In this document: piece after piece, positions 38,158 to 46,318 of the stretch
Layout of the letters: each line of letters starts with the position of its first letter
How positions within the stretch are numbered: position 1 is the first letter of the stretch
Source of the DNA: Pseudidiomarina halophila
GTDB lineage: Bacteria; Pseudomonadota; Gammaproteobacteria; Enterobacterales; Alteromonadaceae
DNA: 64,000 nt
NCBI RefSeq assembly: GCF_003987215.1
Contig: NZ_PIPW01000002.1
Span: 592,067-656,066 of the forward strand
Direction of reading: 5' to 3'
The notes under the pieces: model-generated
The model's input: only the letters and a program-made list of their open reading frames with translations
What the model was told of the DNA's origin: nothing
The model's database searches: none
Made by a program: the position numbers and the translations under genes

Positions 38158-39356
38158 TGGCGCAATTTCAGTTCACCGCTTATAACGCGAGTGGTGTGCG
38201 TCAGGAGGGCACCATCGAAGCTAGTGATTTAGCCGGTGCCAAAGCTAAGCTGCAAGAGCAACAACTGCTAATTGCCAGTATCAAAGCCAAACAGACCGAC
38301 GTTGGCACCGCGTTGTTTGGCGAGCGCCAACTCAACCTGAAGGATGTCGAGTTCTTCACCTCGGAACTGGCGCTACTGCTCAATTCCGGCCTGAAAGTCG
38401 ACAAAGGCCTGGAAATACTTTTGCAGAACGTGGAAAAACCTGCGTTGCGGCAATTTTTACGCACGGTGTTACAGGAACTCAAACAAGGTCACAAACTTTC
38501 CGATGCACTGCGCCCCTATTCGGTGTTTAGTTCATTGTATGTGGGCTTGGTGCAGATCGCTGAAGAGACCGGCGAACTCGCCACCACCTTTGACCGACTC
38601 TCTGCTGAGCTCAACTACCAACTCGACCTGAATGACAAAATAAAACAGGCACTGGTCTACCCCGCGGTGATTTTAACCGTGTGTATTGGCGCCATTCTGT
38701 TTATCTTCAATTTCGTGGTACCGAATCTTAGTACCTTGTTCCGTGACCAGGAAGGGTTACCCGGGTACACCGTGGCACTGCTGGCAGTGAGTGAATTTTT
38801 CATTAATTACCAGCTGTGGATGTTGATCGCCATTATTGTCAGTGCCTTCGTGCTGTGGCGCTGGCGCGAGCATCCGCAGGTCAGCGCGTTGCGTAGTTGG
38901 CTGCGCGAACGCATGCCGGTTGTCGCCAATGCCAACTTATTGGTGGAGCGGATCAGGTTTAATGCTGCGTTGAATGTCATGTTGTCGTCGGGCGTGGCAA
39001 TTGACCGCAGCCTGAAGCTGGCACAGAAAACCCTGCGTTCGACCGCGTTGCAACAGGAACTTGCGCGTGCCGCAGAAAAAATTAACCGTGGTGAAAGTCT
39101 GGCGCTGAGCCTCAGTGAAACCCGGCTGTATCCGCAATATTATGCCGCACTGCTGAAAATTGGCGAAGAAAGCGGCGAGCTTGCCCGTGTATTCGGCGAA
39201 ATCGCTGATCGCTCGCGGCGCACGTTTTACGGTTGGGTGACCCGCTTCACCAGCCTTCTTGAACCTATCCTCATCTTATTTATGGGAGCTGTGGTCGGTA
39301 GCGTCGTGGTGATCATGATGCTCAGTATCTCTGCGGTCACAGACATGCCAATATGA
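38157..39356 (+). CDS. GspF-like platform protein of the second system
   Basis: 399-residue polytopic inner-membrane protein with two T2SSF repeats (VQIAEETGELATTFDRLS and LLKIGEESGELARVFGEIADR) and three membrane segments. The start MAQFQFTAYNASGVRQEGTIEA is typical of the family. It is distinct in sequence from the GspF at 24212. Confidence 0.92.
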   Translation: MAQFQFTAYNASGVRQEGTIEASDLAGAKAKLQEQQLLIASIKAKQTDVGTALFGERQLNLKDVEFFTSELALLLNSGLKVDKGLEILLQNVEKPALRQFLRTVLQELKQGHKLSDALRPYSVFSSLYVGLVQIAEETGELATTFDRLSAELNYQLDLNDKIKQALVYPAVILTVCIGAILFIFNFVVPNLSTLFRDQEGLPGYTVALLAVSEFFINYQLWMLIAIIVSAFVLWRWREHPQVSALRSWLRERMPVVANANLLVERIRFNAALNVMLSSGVAIDRSLKLAQKTLRSTALQQELARAAEKINRGESLALSLSETRLYPQYYAALLKIGEESGELARVFGEIADRSRRTFYGWVTRFTSLLEPILILFMGAVVGSVVVIMMLSISAVTDMPI

Positions 39357-39766
39357 TCCGACGCCGCTGGGGCTTCACCCTGATTGAATTGTTGGTGGTA
39401 CTGACCATCGTCGGGGTGGCAGCGAGTCTCATCGGCCCGGTAGCCATTGAGCAATACGAACGTACCAAAGTGACGCAGGAGCGCGAACAGCTGCTGCGTA
39501 TAATCGATGACGTCACATTTCGGGCTTACACTGAATTCCAGCACTTTGAACTTGAGGTGGAAGGAAATCAATGGCTGCTAAAGAGTGGTTCAAATGAACC
39601 GACAATACACAAATTCGATTTTATTGAATTTAAAAGGCAGTCATTTGATGTAAATAGCCACGGATTTTGGTCAAATGACCTACTTTTCTGGCTGGAAGGC
39701 GAGCGTCAGCGGCAAACCCGGCTCAACCCGGAGCGCATTGAAGGAAGCGACGATGACAGCAACTAA
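39353..39766 (+). CDS. GspH-like minor pseudopilin of the second system
   Basis: 137-residue protein with leader MIRRRWG and cleavage site G|FTLIELLVVLTIV. The C-terminal part is divergent and comes from a locally AT-rich stretch (39590-39670). The GspH assignment rests on gene order and size; it overlaps the GspI-like gene. Confidence 0.8.
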   Translation: MIRRRWGFTLIELLVVLTIVGVAASLIGPVAIEQYERTKVTQEREQLLRIIDDVTFRAYTEFQHFELEVEGNQWLLKSGSNEPTIHKFDFIEFKRQSFDVNSHGFWSNDLLFWLEGERQRQTRLNPERIEGSDDDSN

Positions 39767-40184
39767 TCGCGGCTTCACTTTGCTGGAAGTATTGATCGCC
39801 ATGACCATACTCACCGCCTCGGTGGTGACCGCTATGCTGGCCTTTCAGAACAACATGCGCAACTCAGCCAAAGCCGCTGAGGTCACCCATCTATTGACCC
39901 AGGTTGAAGTGGTGCGCAGCGCAGTGGAGTTCGCCTTGCGCGAAACCGACGTCCGCGAACAGGAACTGGAAAGCCAGGGCGTGGTCGCGCACTGGACCGC
40001 GCAACAGGTCGCCTATGAACCTCCGTCAAAGTATTTCAGCGATTCAGAACTCGGCTTCGCCACCTACGGCCCGCGCTACCGCTTGTATGCGGTAACTCTG
40101 GAATTCAGCTTTGGCACCAGCACACGAACTTTCAATTATGAGGAACTGGTATGGGACAAACGACTCAGCGCGCCTTCACCTTAA
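39753..40184 (+). CDS. GspI-like minor pseudopilin of the second system
   Basis: 143-residue protein with leader MTATNRG and cleavage site G|FTLLEVLIAMTIL. The ATG at 39753 is preceded by AAGGAAG and gives a normal short leader; a longer frame from 39675 does not. Assignment to the I position follows from order and the TLLEVLIA core. Confidence 0.83.
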   Translation: MTATNRGFTLLEVLIAMTILTASVVTAMLAFQNNMRNSAKAAEVTHLLTQVEVVRSAVEFALRETDVREQELESQGVVAHWTAQQVAYEPPSKYFSDSELGFATYGPRYRLYAVTLEFSFGTSTRTFNYEELVWDKRLSAPSP

Positions 40185-40840
40185 TTGAAACGCTGATTGC
40201 CATGGTGCTGCTATCGCTGCTGATGTTAGGTGGCGCGCTGGCTTACGACTATTTCACCCAGAACTGGCAACGCAACAAAGGCAACATGGACGCCGCCATG
40301 GAGCGCCACCACATCACCACTCTGGTGCAGCGGGTAACGCAGCATACGTACCCGAAGGTGGTGTTTAAAAACATGCAAATGGAACAATTAGGGTTTTATT
40401 TCCTCGGCCGTGAAGAAGGCTTCACGGCGGTAGCGTCGGCGAGTGTTCAGAGCCCAAATGTTCCCGCTGTTTATCGTCTGTTTCGTGAACGCAACGAGGA
40501 TGGTAACTGGCGTCTGGTTTATGAAGAGGCACTGCTCAGTGGCTTCGTTCTTAAAGAAACCGACCGGGTTTTGCCCTTTAATTTTCGGCGTGTTCTCTAC
40601 GACAATATTAGCGAACTTAATTTCAGTTACTTTGGCTGGGAAAATTACGATGTAAGACGCGATATGATTTCGGCAGAGAACACCGTGGAACATGTTCCCG
40701 AATGGTTTAGTGAATACGATGGCGTGCAAAGGGTTATCCACCCTATGGCAATACGCATTAACCTGAACGGCATGAGTTGGCTAATCACGGTATCCGACGC
40801 GAGTATCGATATACTCGGGGGGTACACGACAGATGTTTAA
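40151..40840 (+). CDS. GspJ-like minor pseudopilin of the second system
   Basis: 229-residue protein with leader MGQTTQRA, core FTLIETLIAMVLLSLLMLGG and a large beta-rich domain, consistent with GspJ. The residue before the cleavage point is Ala instead of Gly (QRA|FTLIE), which is unusual but tolerated by some prepilin peptidases. Confidence 0.82.
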   Translation: MGQTTQRAFTLIETLIAMVLLSLLMLGGALAYDYFTQNWQRNKGNMDAAMERHHITTLVQRVTQHTYPKVVFKNMQMEQLGFYFLGREEGFTAVASASVQSPNVPAVYRLFRERNEDGNWRLVYEEALLSGFVLKETDRVLPFNFRRVLYDNISELNFSYFGWENYDVRRDMISAENTVEHVPEWFSEYDGVQRVIHPMAIRINLNGMSWLITVSDASIDILGGYTTDV

Positions 40841-41723
40841 GAACTCGGCCGCTTGTAACGATCATCATCAAAAAGGCATGGCACTGTTTCAGGTTCTGCT
40901 GATCGTCGCTATTATTTCGATGTTGCTGCTGATGATGTCAGCGACAACCAATCAGCAAGTCGAGCGGGCCCAGCGCTTACAGGATCAGACGGAGCAACAA
41001 CTGGCGCTACACTCTGCAGCAAATTACCTTGATTTCGTATTACTGACCAACGATTGGTATGACATGCTTAACGCCGGTGAGCCCTTAGCAAACTTAAATT
41101 TCCATAATTATCCAAGCAGCTTAAAATTACCGTCCCGGGTAGCCTACGACCCATTACCTGATGGCATTGAGGTGCGCCTGCAAAATATCGGCAGTCTGGT
41201 TGGCATTAACCAGGCCAATCAGCAGTTGCGCGAATTGCTGGTTACGCTGGGCGTCGGCGAAGTACAGGCCAATACCATGATTGAGGCTTTGCGCGACAGA
41301 CTTTATGGTGCCGAAAAGCTTTATCTTCAGCACGTCAACGAACTCACCGGTGTACCCGGCTGGACGGAGGAGTTGATCGAGCGATTACGTCCGTTAGTCA
41401 CAGCAAAAATCTTACCCTTTAACGGAGCCTGGTCACCAGACGCTTTATTACCAATCTTGCTCACCTCGGGGCAAGCTGATACTATCATCGCGTTACGTCG
41501 TTCGGGCGATTATTATGCGGGTATTTATCAAGAGTTTTCCGGGCAGGATACAGGCTTCGGGGTGTCGTTATACCCTAGCGACGAACAACGTGTAACCATT
41601 ACTGATCCAGTGACTGGTGAACAGTTACGTCGCGCGGTGATTTATGCGGCACATGATAAAAACCCAAGGACGATAGAATACAAGCGCTATCTTCGCGAAC
41701 AACAAAGCATATCTAATGAGTAA
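40833..41723 (+). CDS. GspK-like minor pseudopilin of the second system
   Basis: 296-residue protein with leader ending HQKG and core MALFQVLLIVAIISMLLLM, in which +5 is not Glu, as in GspK. A helix-rich insert domain with helix-hairpin-helix-like segments (LVGINQANQQLRELLVTLG, LYLQHVNELTGVPG) follows. It is shorter than the first GspK (362 residues). Confidence 0.8.
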   Translation: MFKNSAACNDHHQKGMALFQVLLIVAIISMLLLMMSATTNQQVERAQRLQDQTEQQLALHSAANYLDFVLLTNDWYDMLNAGEPLANLNFHNYPSSLKLPSRVAYDPLPDGIEVRLQNIGSLVGINQANQQLRELLVTLGVGEVQANTMIEALRDRLYGAEKLYLQHVNELTGVPGWTEELIERLRPLVTAKILPFNGAWSPDALLPILLTSGQADTIIALRRSGDYYAGIYQEFSGQDTGFGVSLYPSDEQRVTITDPVTGEQLRRAVIYAAHDKNPRTIEYKRYLREQQSISNE

Positions 41724-42885
41724 AACCAGGCCGAATCAGTCGAACTACCTTAACCGTCTATCAGCACAGCTTACCCAGGGCCTGTGGCGTGTGGCAGCGG
41801 ACTTTAGCTGGTATCAGGGTACCTCGTCTGAGCCTGTGGCAGCGCCGACCAAACGCGTACCTGTTGTGGTATTGGCACGACAGCTCTATCAGGAGCAGTG
41901 GCAGACCTTTGCCATCAGGTCACAGCGCGAGCTGAAGAAAATTGTGCAGCTTCGCGATGATGGCGACGCTTCGGTAATGCATTTTATTGGTGCAGAACAT
42001 GACGGCCAACGCCAGGTGTTGACCGTGCGTCTAACAGAACGCGGTTTGGCAGCTGCCGCGCAGGGTTACGTTGTGTTGCCTGAAACTCTGGTACTGAATG
42101 CCGCACTTGATAACGGGTTTTACCAGATCGGCGCAGATTCCCGCGTCTATTTTATGCTGTGCGACGACAAGCAGTGGAAAAGTGCGTTGCAATCGCCGTT
42201 ACTGAAAACCGCTGAAACAGCAAAGTTAGCTTTAGGTGCCGCCGCCGAACAAACCCCGAAAACAATAACCCTTGCGCAATTACAAGCACTTTTACCACAA
42301 GGGGTAAAGCGCCTTGGTTACCGTATGTGGCAACAAGGCTGGCAGCGAGTGTCAACCACGCGAGCGTTTCCGTGGCGGCAAACCTTGATCGCCAGCACTG
42401 CAGTAGTGGCCCTGTATGCAGCGATATCGACATTGTATTTGTTCGGTGAGCGCTGGTGGTTGGAGCGGCAGTTAGCGGCTATTGATGACGATGTCGCCGT
42501 TGTGCTGCAACAGCAAACAGCCATGCAGGACGCCCGACAAAATATTGAAGCATTGGAAAAATACCAGACCAACTGGCAGGCAGTGAATCAGTTTTGGCAG
42601 GTGTATCGGCTCATCGAAGAACAGCAGCTGCAGTTAAACTTTTTACGCGGTGACTTTCAAACGTTCATGTTAAGTGGTGTTGCAGATGGAGCTTTACCCT
42701 TTTTGCAAAAGTTGAATGCCAGTCCGGCAGTAGCCGAAGCTGACTTCGACGCACCGGTGCGATCGAACGGTTCGGAGCAGCGATTTATTATCAAGTTTGC
42801 ATTCACCGAAAGTGATGTCTGGCAACAAAAGGTGATGCCAGCAGATACAGCATCACCAACTGCCGGGGAGGCAACGGATGAGTAA
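41716..42885 (+). CDS. GspL-like/PilN-like bitopic protein of the second system
   Basis: 389-residue protein with a large cytoplasmic part, one membrane segment at about residues 226-246 (TLIASTAVVALYAAISTLYLF), a coiled-coil stretch and a small periplasmic domain. This topology matches GspL. Sequence similarity to GspL is weak by eye, so the name rests on order, size and topology. Confidence 0.65.
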   Translation: MSKTRPNQSNYLNRLSAQLTQGLWRVAADFSWYQGTSSEPVAAPTKRVPVVVLARQLYQEQWQTFAIRSQRELKKIVQLRDDGDASVMHFIGAEHDGQRQVLTVRLTERGLAAAAQGYVVLPETLVLNAALDNGFYQIGADSRVYFMLCDDKQWKSALQSPLLKTAETAKLALGAAAEQTPKTITLAQLQALLPQGVKRLGYRMWQQGWQRVSTTRAFPWRQTLIASTAVVALYAAISTLYLFGERWWLERQLAAIDDDVAVVLQQQTAMQDARQNIEALEKYQTNWQAVNQFWQVYRLIEEQQLQLNFLRGDFQTFMLSGVADGALPFLQKLNASPAVAEADFDAPVRSNGSEQRFIIKFAFTESDVWQQKVMPADTASPTAGEATDE

Positions 42886-43447
42886 GTCACAACGACAACT
42901 CCTTATCGTTGCTGCCATTCTGGCAGGCATTCAGTTTGTTATTCTGCCGCTGATGGATTACCAGAATCAACAGCATGACGAACTGACGTTGCTTGAGCAG
43001 CGTTTGTCACGCAGTGAGCAATTGCTACAAAATCAGGAAGAACTCAAGGAATTATCGGCAGCAGTGCAAGCTAATGAAGAGAAGATTCTAGCTGCCATTC
43101 CAATGGCGACCGACAAAACCATGATGCGTATTGAGTTGCAGGGCGAAGTGCAAAGCATTGCGCGGAAATACAGCGTTAACGTTGATGAATTTAACTGGAT
43201 GACAGACTCACAAAGCGTGTCGGCAACTGTAGATCTGCAACGGGCAAAAATTCGCCTGGAAGGACCGGTTTCACAATTGGCACAAACTCATTTAGAAATG
43301 ACCCAGGAGTTACCTTCCATTCGTTTTGTTGATGCGAGCTTAACCTCAGCTAACAACCGCCGTAATAAGTTGACGGGCGATCCACAAATGCGCCTGGAGC
43401 TCATTTTGGAAATTGCCACCCGTTCTGCGGTTGGAGGTGAGCAATGA
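42878..43447 (+). CDS. GspM-like/PilO-like protein of the second system
   Basis: 189-residue bitopic protein with a membrane segment at residues 6-24 (QLLIVAAILAGIQFVILPL), a coiled coil and a ferredoxin-like periplasmic domain, as in GspM and PilO. Both ends overlap the neighbouring genes. Confidence 0.65.
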   Translation: MSKSQRQLLIVAAILAGIQFVILPLMDYQNQQHDELTLLEQRLSRSEQLLQNQEELKELSAAVQANEEKILAAIPMATDKTMMRIELQGEVQSIARKYSVNVDEFNWMTDSQSVSATVDLQRAKIRLEGPVSQLAQTHLEMTQELPSIRFVDASLTSANNRRNKLTGDPQMRLELILEIATRSAVGGEQ

Positions 43448-43983
43448 GCTGGCTTACCCGCATCCGACATATCGACAGAACCGCGTTACTGGTGGCAGGA
43501 GTATTTGCCGTTCTGTGCCTCATAGACTTCAGCCAGCGCTTATGGGTGCCAGGCACCGATGCAAATGCGGTTGCCAACGAACTTGCCGCCGCGTCGAACG
43601 TTAAGGTTAGCGATGTTCAGGTGGTCGATGGACTAACCGCCTGGATGAACCAACGCCGGGAAGAGCGTCAAGCTGCTGCAGGACCAGAGGCGACAGATAA
43701 TGCCAGCAAACAGAAACCCTTGCTTGAGGGGGGTGTTGATCTGGGGCCTTTGCGGGTGCGCCTGAGAGCCATTTTAATTACGTCTGATAGCGGCAAACAG
43801 GTTGCTATTATGGAAGCTCAGGATAACACTGAACGAGATGTCGAGTTCATCGAACGTACTCTTGGCGAGAAATTAGGCGACTACACAGTTAGCGCAGTTC
43901 GAGTGAATGAAATTGTATTCCAACACGGCGACGACAGTGTCACCGTGCCGATATTTGACTATCAGCGCAAAGTAGAGGACTAA
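43444..43983 (+). CDS. GspC-like (PilP/HR-domain) protein of the second system
   Basis: 179-residue bitopic protein: a membrane segment at about 13-30 (ALLVAGVFAVLCLIDF), a linker and a small periplasmic domain (LGPLRVRLRAILITSDSGKQVAIMEA) resembling the homology region shared by GspC and PilP. It has no PDZ domain, unlike the first GspC. Its position before the secretin is consistent. Confidence 0.65.
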   Translation: MSWLTRIRHIDRTALLVAGVFAVLCLIDFSQRLWVPGTDANAVANELAAASNVKVSDVQVVDGLTAWMNQRREERQAAAGPEATDNASKQKPLLEGGVDLGPLRVRLRAILITSDSGKQVAIMEAQDNTERDVEFIERTLGEKLGDYTVSAVRVNEIVFQHGDDSVTVPIFDYQRKVED

Positions 43984-43990
43984 ACAGGCC

Positions 43991-46042
43991 ATGAATTTAA
44001 CGATGTCAAAAAACGCCGTTGCGCTAGTTGCAGCTCTTAGTTTGTGGGGGTGTGCTCAAATTCCTGATCCTATGGAGGTGAAGCCTAATCGACTGGAAGT
44101 AAAAAACGGCGAAGTCCTTAATGAAAACGAAATGCCGGGTGGTAGTCAGGGTAACCTTCGGGAAAGTAGCTTTGAACGTATGCAAAGCATGCAAACTGAG
44201 TCATCAGCATTGGGCAGTGACCGCGATCCCGCGTTACAGTTTAGTGACAACGATCAGCAGCAGATTAGTGCGAATCAGTTACCACTTCGCGCCTTCGTTG
44301 AAACAGTATTTGGCCAGGCTCTGTCAAGCAATTATGTCATCGCTACACAAGATGAGTTAGCACAAACAGTAACCCTAAACGTTGCAGATGCCGTGAGTTC
44401 ACGTGAGCTTTTCCGCTTAGCGCGGCAATTACTAAATGACAACGGTTTAGAAGTTTCGTTACGGGAAAATACCTTTTATATCTTTCCGGTGAATGCAAGT
44501 CAGCGGGGCGATGTTGCCATTGGGCTAGGCCGCCGGCCTCAGGATGTACCGGATACAGCGCAACGAATCCTGCAGGTCATCCCATTAAAATATGGTTTAC
44601 GACCCACGCTGGAACGTACCATTCGCGGTTTGACTGATGTGCGCTTAACTGCAGAACTGAGCCAGAATGCTTTTTTTGCTGAAGGTCAACGACAACAGAT
44701 TTTGCGGTTATTGGATCTCATTCAGCTGCTTGACGTACCAGCCACCCGGGGACGTCACATAGCCATGGTGAATTTAACCTTCATCAGCCCCAGTGATTAT
44801 ATTCAACAGTTGAAGAGTCTGATGGATGCCGAAGGTATTAGTGTGGGGGATAATCCATCCGGTGGTGTGGCGATACTTACGGTGCCTGTACCGCAACTCG
44901 GTTCAGTCGCAATGTTTGCGTCCAATGAAGAGGTGCTGGCACGTGCACAGTTCTGGACTCAAAAGCTTGATCAACCGAGTCAGGGCGCGGAGAAAAGTTA
45001 TTACATCTACCATCCGCGTTATGCCCGGGCAAATGACCTGGGCGAGTCCATCGGTACATTAATTGGCGGTGATATGGGCGGTGGTAATGACAGTCGTGAC
45101 ACCCGCTCGGCGCAGGCACAACGTGGTAGCAATGCCGGCAGCACCGGTGCAAGGTCTGGCGGGAGTATATCCGCTGAGAACGAAAACCTGCGCATGACCG
45201 TTGATGAACGTTCGAACTCGATCATTTTTCATTCGACCGGCTCCGACTACAAAGCTCTGCTGCCGATTATCAAGCAGCTCGATGTCATGCCGAAACAGGT
45301 GGTGCTCGATGCCACCATTGCCGAGGTGACCTTAACGGACGAATTTGCCCAGGGTTTTGAATTCGCTTTTCGCTCGGGGAAAATTACCGGCGGCACCTTA
45401 GGTGCCTTAGGTGTGGGTGATATGGGTGGATTCTTTGTCAACTGGACCGATGGTATTTCGTCAGTGCGCGCCCGCTTGCAGCAAAGTTCCAGTTTGATTA
45501 ACATTATATCCAATCCAACTATCGTGGTGCGTGACGGTGTATCTGCGAGCATAAGCGTTGGTAATGATATTCCGACCATTGGCTCAGTGACCACCAATCC
45601 AAACTTTGAAAGTCAGACACAGAATGTCGTTTATCGCAAAACCGGTGTGCAATTAACGGTCACTCCGACCATTAATGCACAAGGCTTGGTAGTACTGCAA
45701 ATTGACCAGACCATTTCGAATACATCCTCCGGTGGACCGACGGTCGCCGGCAGCCCGAGTGTCTTCGAGCGCACTATTCAAACTGAAGTGCTTGCGCAAA
45801 ACGGTCAGACAATATTGCTAGGCGGCTTGATCTCGGAAAGTAAACAAAATGGTAACAGTGGCGTACCCGGGTTGTCAGATGTCCCAGTGTTAGGTAATCT
45901 GTTCAAAGGTAAGAATAGCAACACTGAAAAAACGGAGTTGGTGATCTTCATTACGCCGCGAATTATTGATTCCACCGATCAGTGGGCAGAAATTCGCCAA
46001 ACTATTGCAGATGGCTTGACAACCATTCAACTTAACGACTAA
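43991..46042 (+). CDS. Secretin of the second secretion system (GspD/MshL-like lipoprotein)
   Basis: 683-residue secretin. It has a lipoprotein-type signal with lipobox LWGC (Cys 22), so it may reach the outer membrane without a separate pilotin. An N0-type domain (QLPLRAFVETVFGQALSSNYVIATQDE) and N domains follow, then a Gly/Ser-rich linker (about 355-395) and the C-terminal secretin domain (VVLDATIAEVTL, GNDIPTIGSVTTN, ILLGGLISES, VPGLSDVPVLGNLFKG). It closes the second operon; the surface-protein genes follow. Confidence 0.9.
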   Translation: MNLTMSKNAVALVAALSLWGCAQIPDPMEVKPNRLEVKNGEVLNENEMPGGSQGNLRESSFERMQSMQTESSALGSDRDPALQFSDNDQQQISANQLPLRAFVETVFGQALSSNYVIATQDELAQTVTLNVADAVSSRELFRLARQLLNDNGLEVSLRENTFYIFPVNASQRGDVAIGLGRRPQDVPDTAQRILQVIPLKYGLRPTLERTIRGLTDVRLTAELSQNAFFAEGQRQQILRLLDLIQLLDVPATRGRHIAMVNLTFISPSDYIQQLKSLMDAEGISVGDNPSGGVAILTVPVPQLGSVAMFASNEEVLARAQFWTQKLDQPSQGAEKSYYIYHPRYARANDLGESIGTLIGGDMGGGNDSRDTRSAQAQRGSNAGSTGARSGGSISAENENLRMTVDERSNSIIFHSTGSDYKALLPIIKQLDVMPKQVVLDATIAEVTLTDEFAQGFEFAFRSGKITGGTLGALGVGDMGGFFVNWTDGISSVRARLQQSSSLINIISNPTIVVRDGVSASISVGNDIPTIGSVTTNPNFESQTQNVVYRKTGVQLTVTPTINAQGLVVLQIDQTISNTSSGGPTVAGSPSVFERTIQTEVLAQNGQTILLGGLISESKQNGNSGVPGLSDVPVLGNLFKGKNSNTEKTELVIFITPRIIDSTDQWAEIRQTIADGLTTIQLND

Positions 46043-46067
46043 TCTTGCTTCTAACTTTGCGAAAATG

Positions 46068-46096
46068 TTGCTACCGAGGGTATTCAATACTATAAA
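46068..46096 (+). promoter_or_regulatory. Promoter candidate for the first surface-protein gene
   Basis: TTGCTA (46068-46073) and TATAAA (46091-46096) with a 17-base spacer. It lies just after the secretin gene and gives a leader of about 200 bases before the surface-protein gene, containing a small reading frame at 46178. Confidence 0.55.
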
Positions 46097-46177
46097 AACA
46101 CGGTAAAGTAACAGGCGAAGTGAAATTAATTGGGAAAGGGCACAGAAATGTGCGCTTGACTTAGAGAGATTTGAATT

Positions 46178-46318
46178 ATGGCTAACTCAATAAGAAAGGT
46201 AGACTTAGTTCAAAAATATCGGAGCAGCCTTAAGGCTAATTTGATAACAACAGAGGAAGTGGCGAAAGCCAAAACTCTATTTCATGAAATTGGAGAACAT
46301 CATGACAAACATGTTTAA
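46178..46318 (+). CDS. Possible 46-residue leader reading frame
   Basis: An ATG with a weak upstream AGAGAG opens a 46-codon frame (MANSIRKVDLVQKYRSS..., ending EIGEHHDKHV) that overlaps the start of the surface-protein gene by 17 bases in another frame. Its sequence has normal codon composition and a charged, helical look, without a signal peptide. It could be a small protein or a translationally coupled leader. I do not recognise it. Confidence 0.4.
   Translation: MANSIRKVDLVQKYRSSLKANLITTEEVAKAKTLFHEIGEHHDKHV

Noticed and set aside
36050..46042. MSHA or type IV pilus operon
   Set aside because: GspG-type calcium-loop pseudopilin and a GspK-like member are present, and no retraction ATPase or adhesin-type pilin is seen, so a T2SS-like system fits better.
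46156..46161. TTGACT as -35 of another promoter before surface-protein gene 1
   Set aside because: No -10-like hexamer occurs at 16-18 bases downstream.
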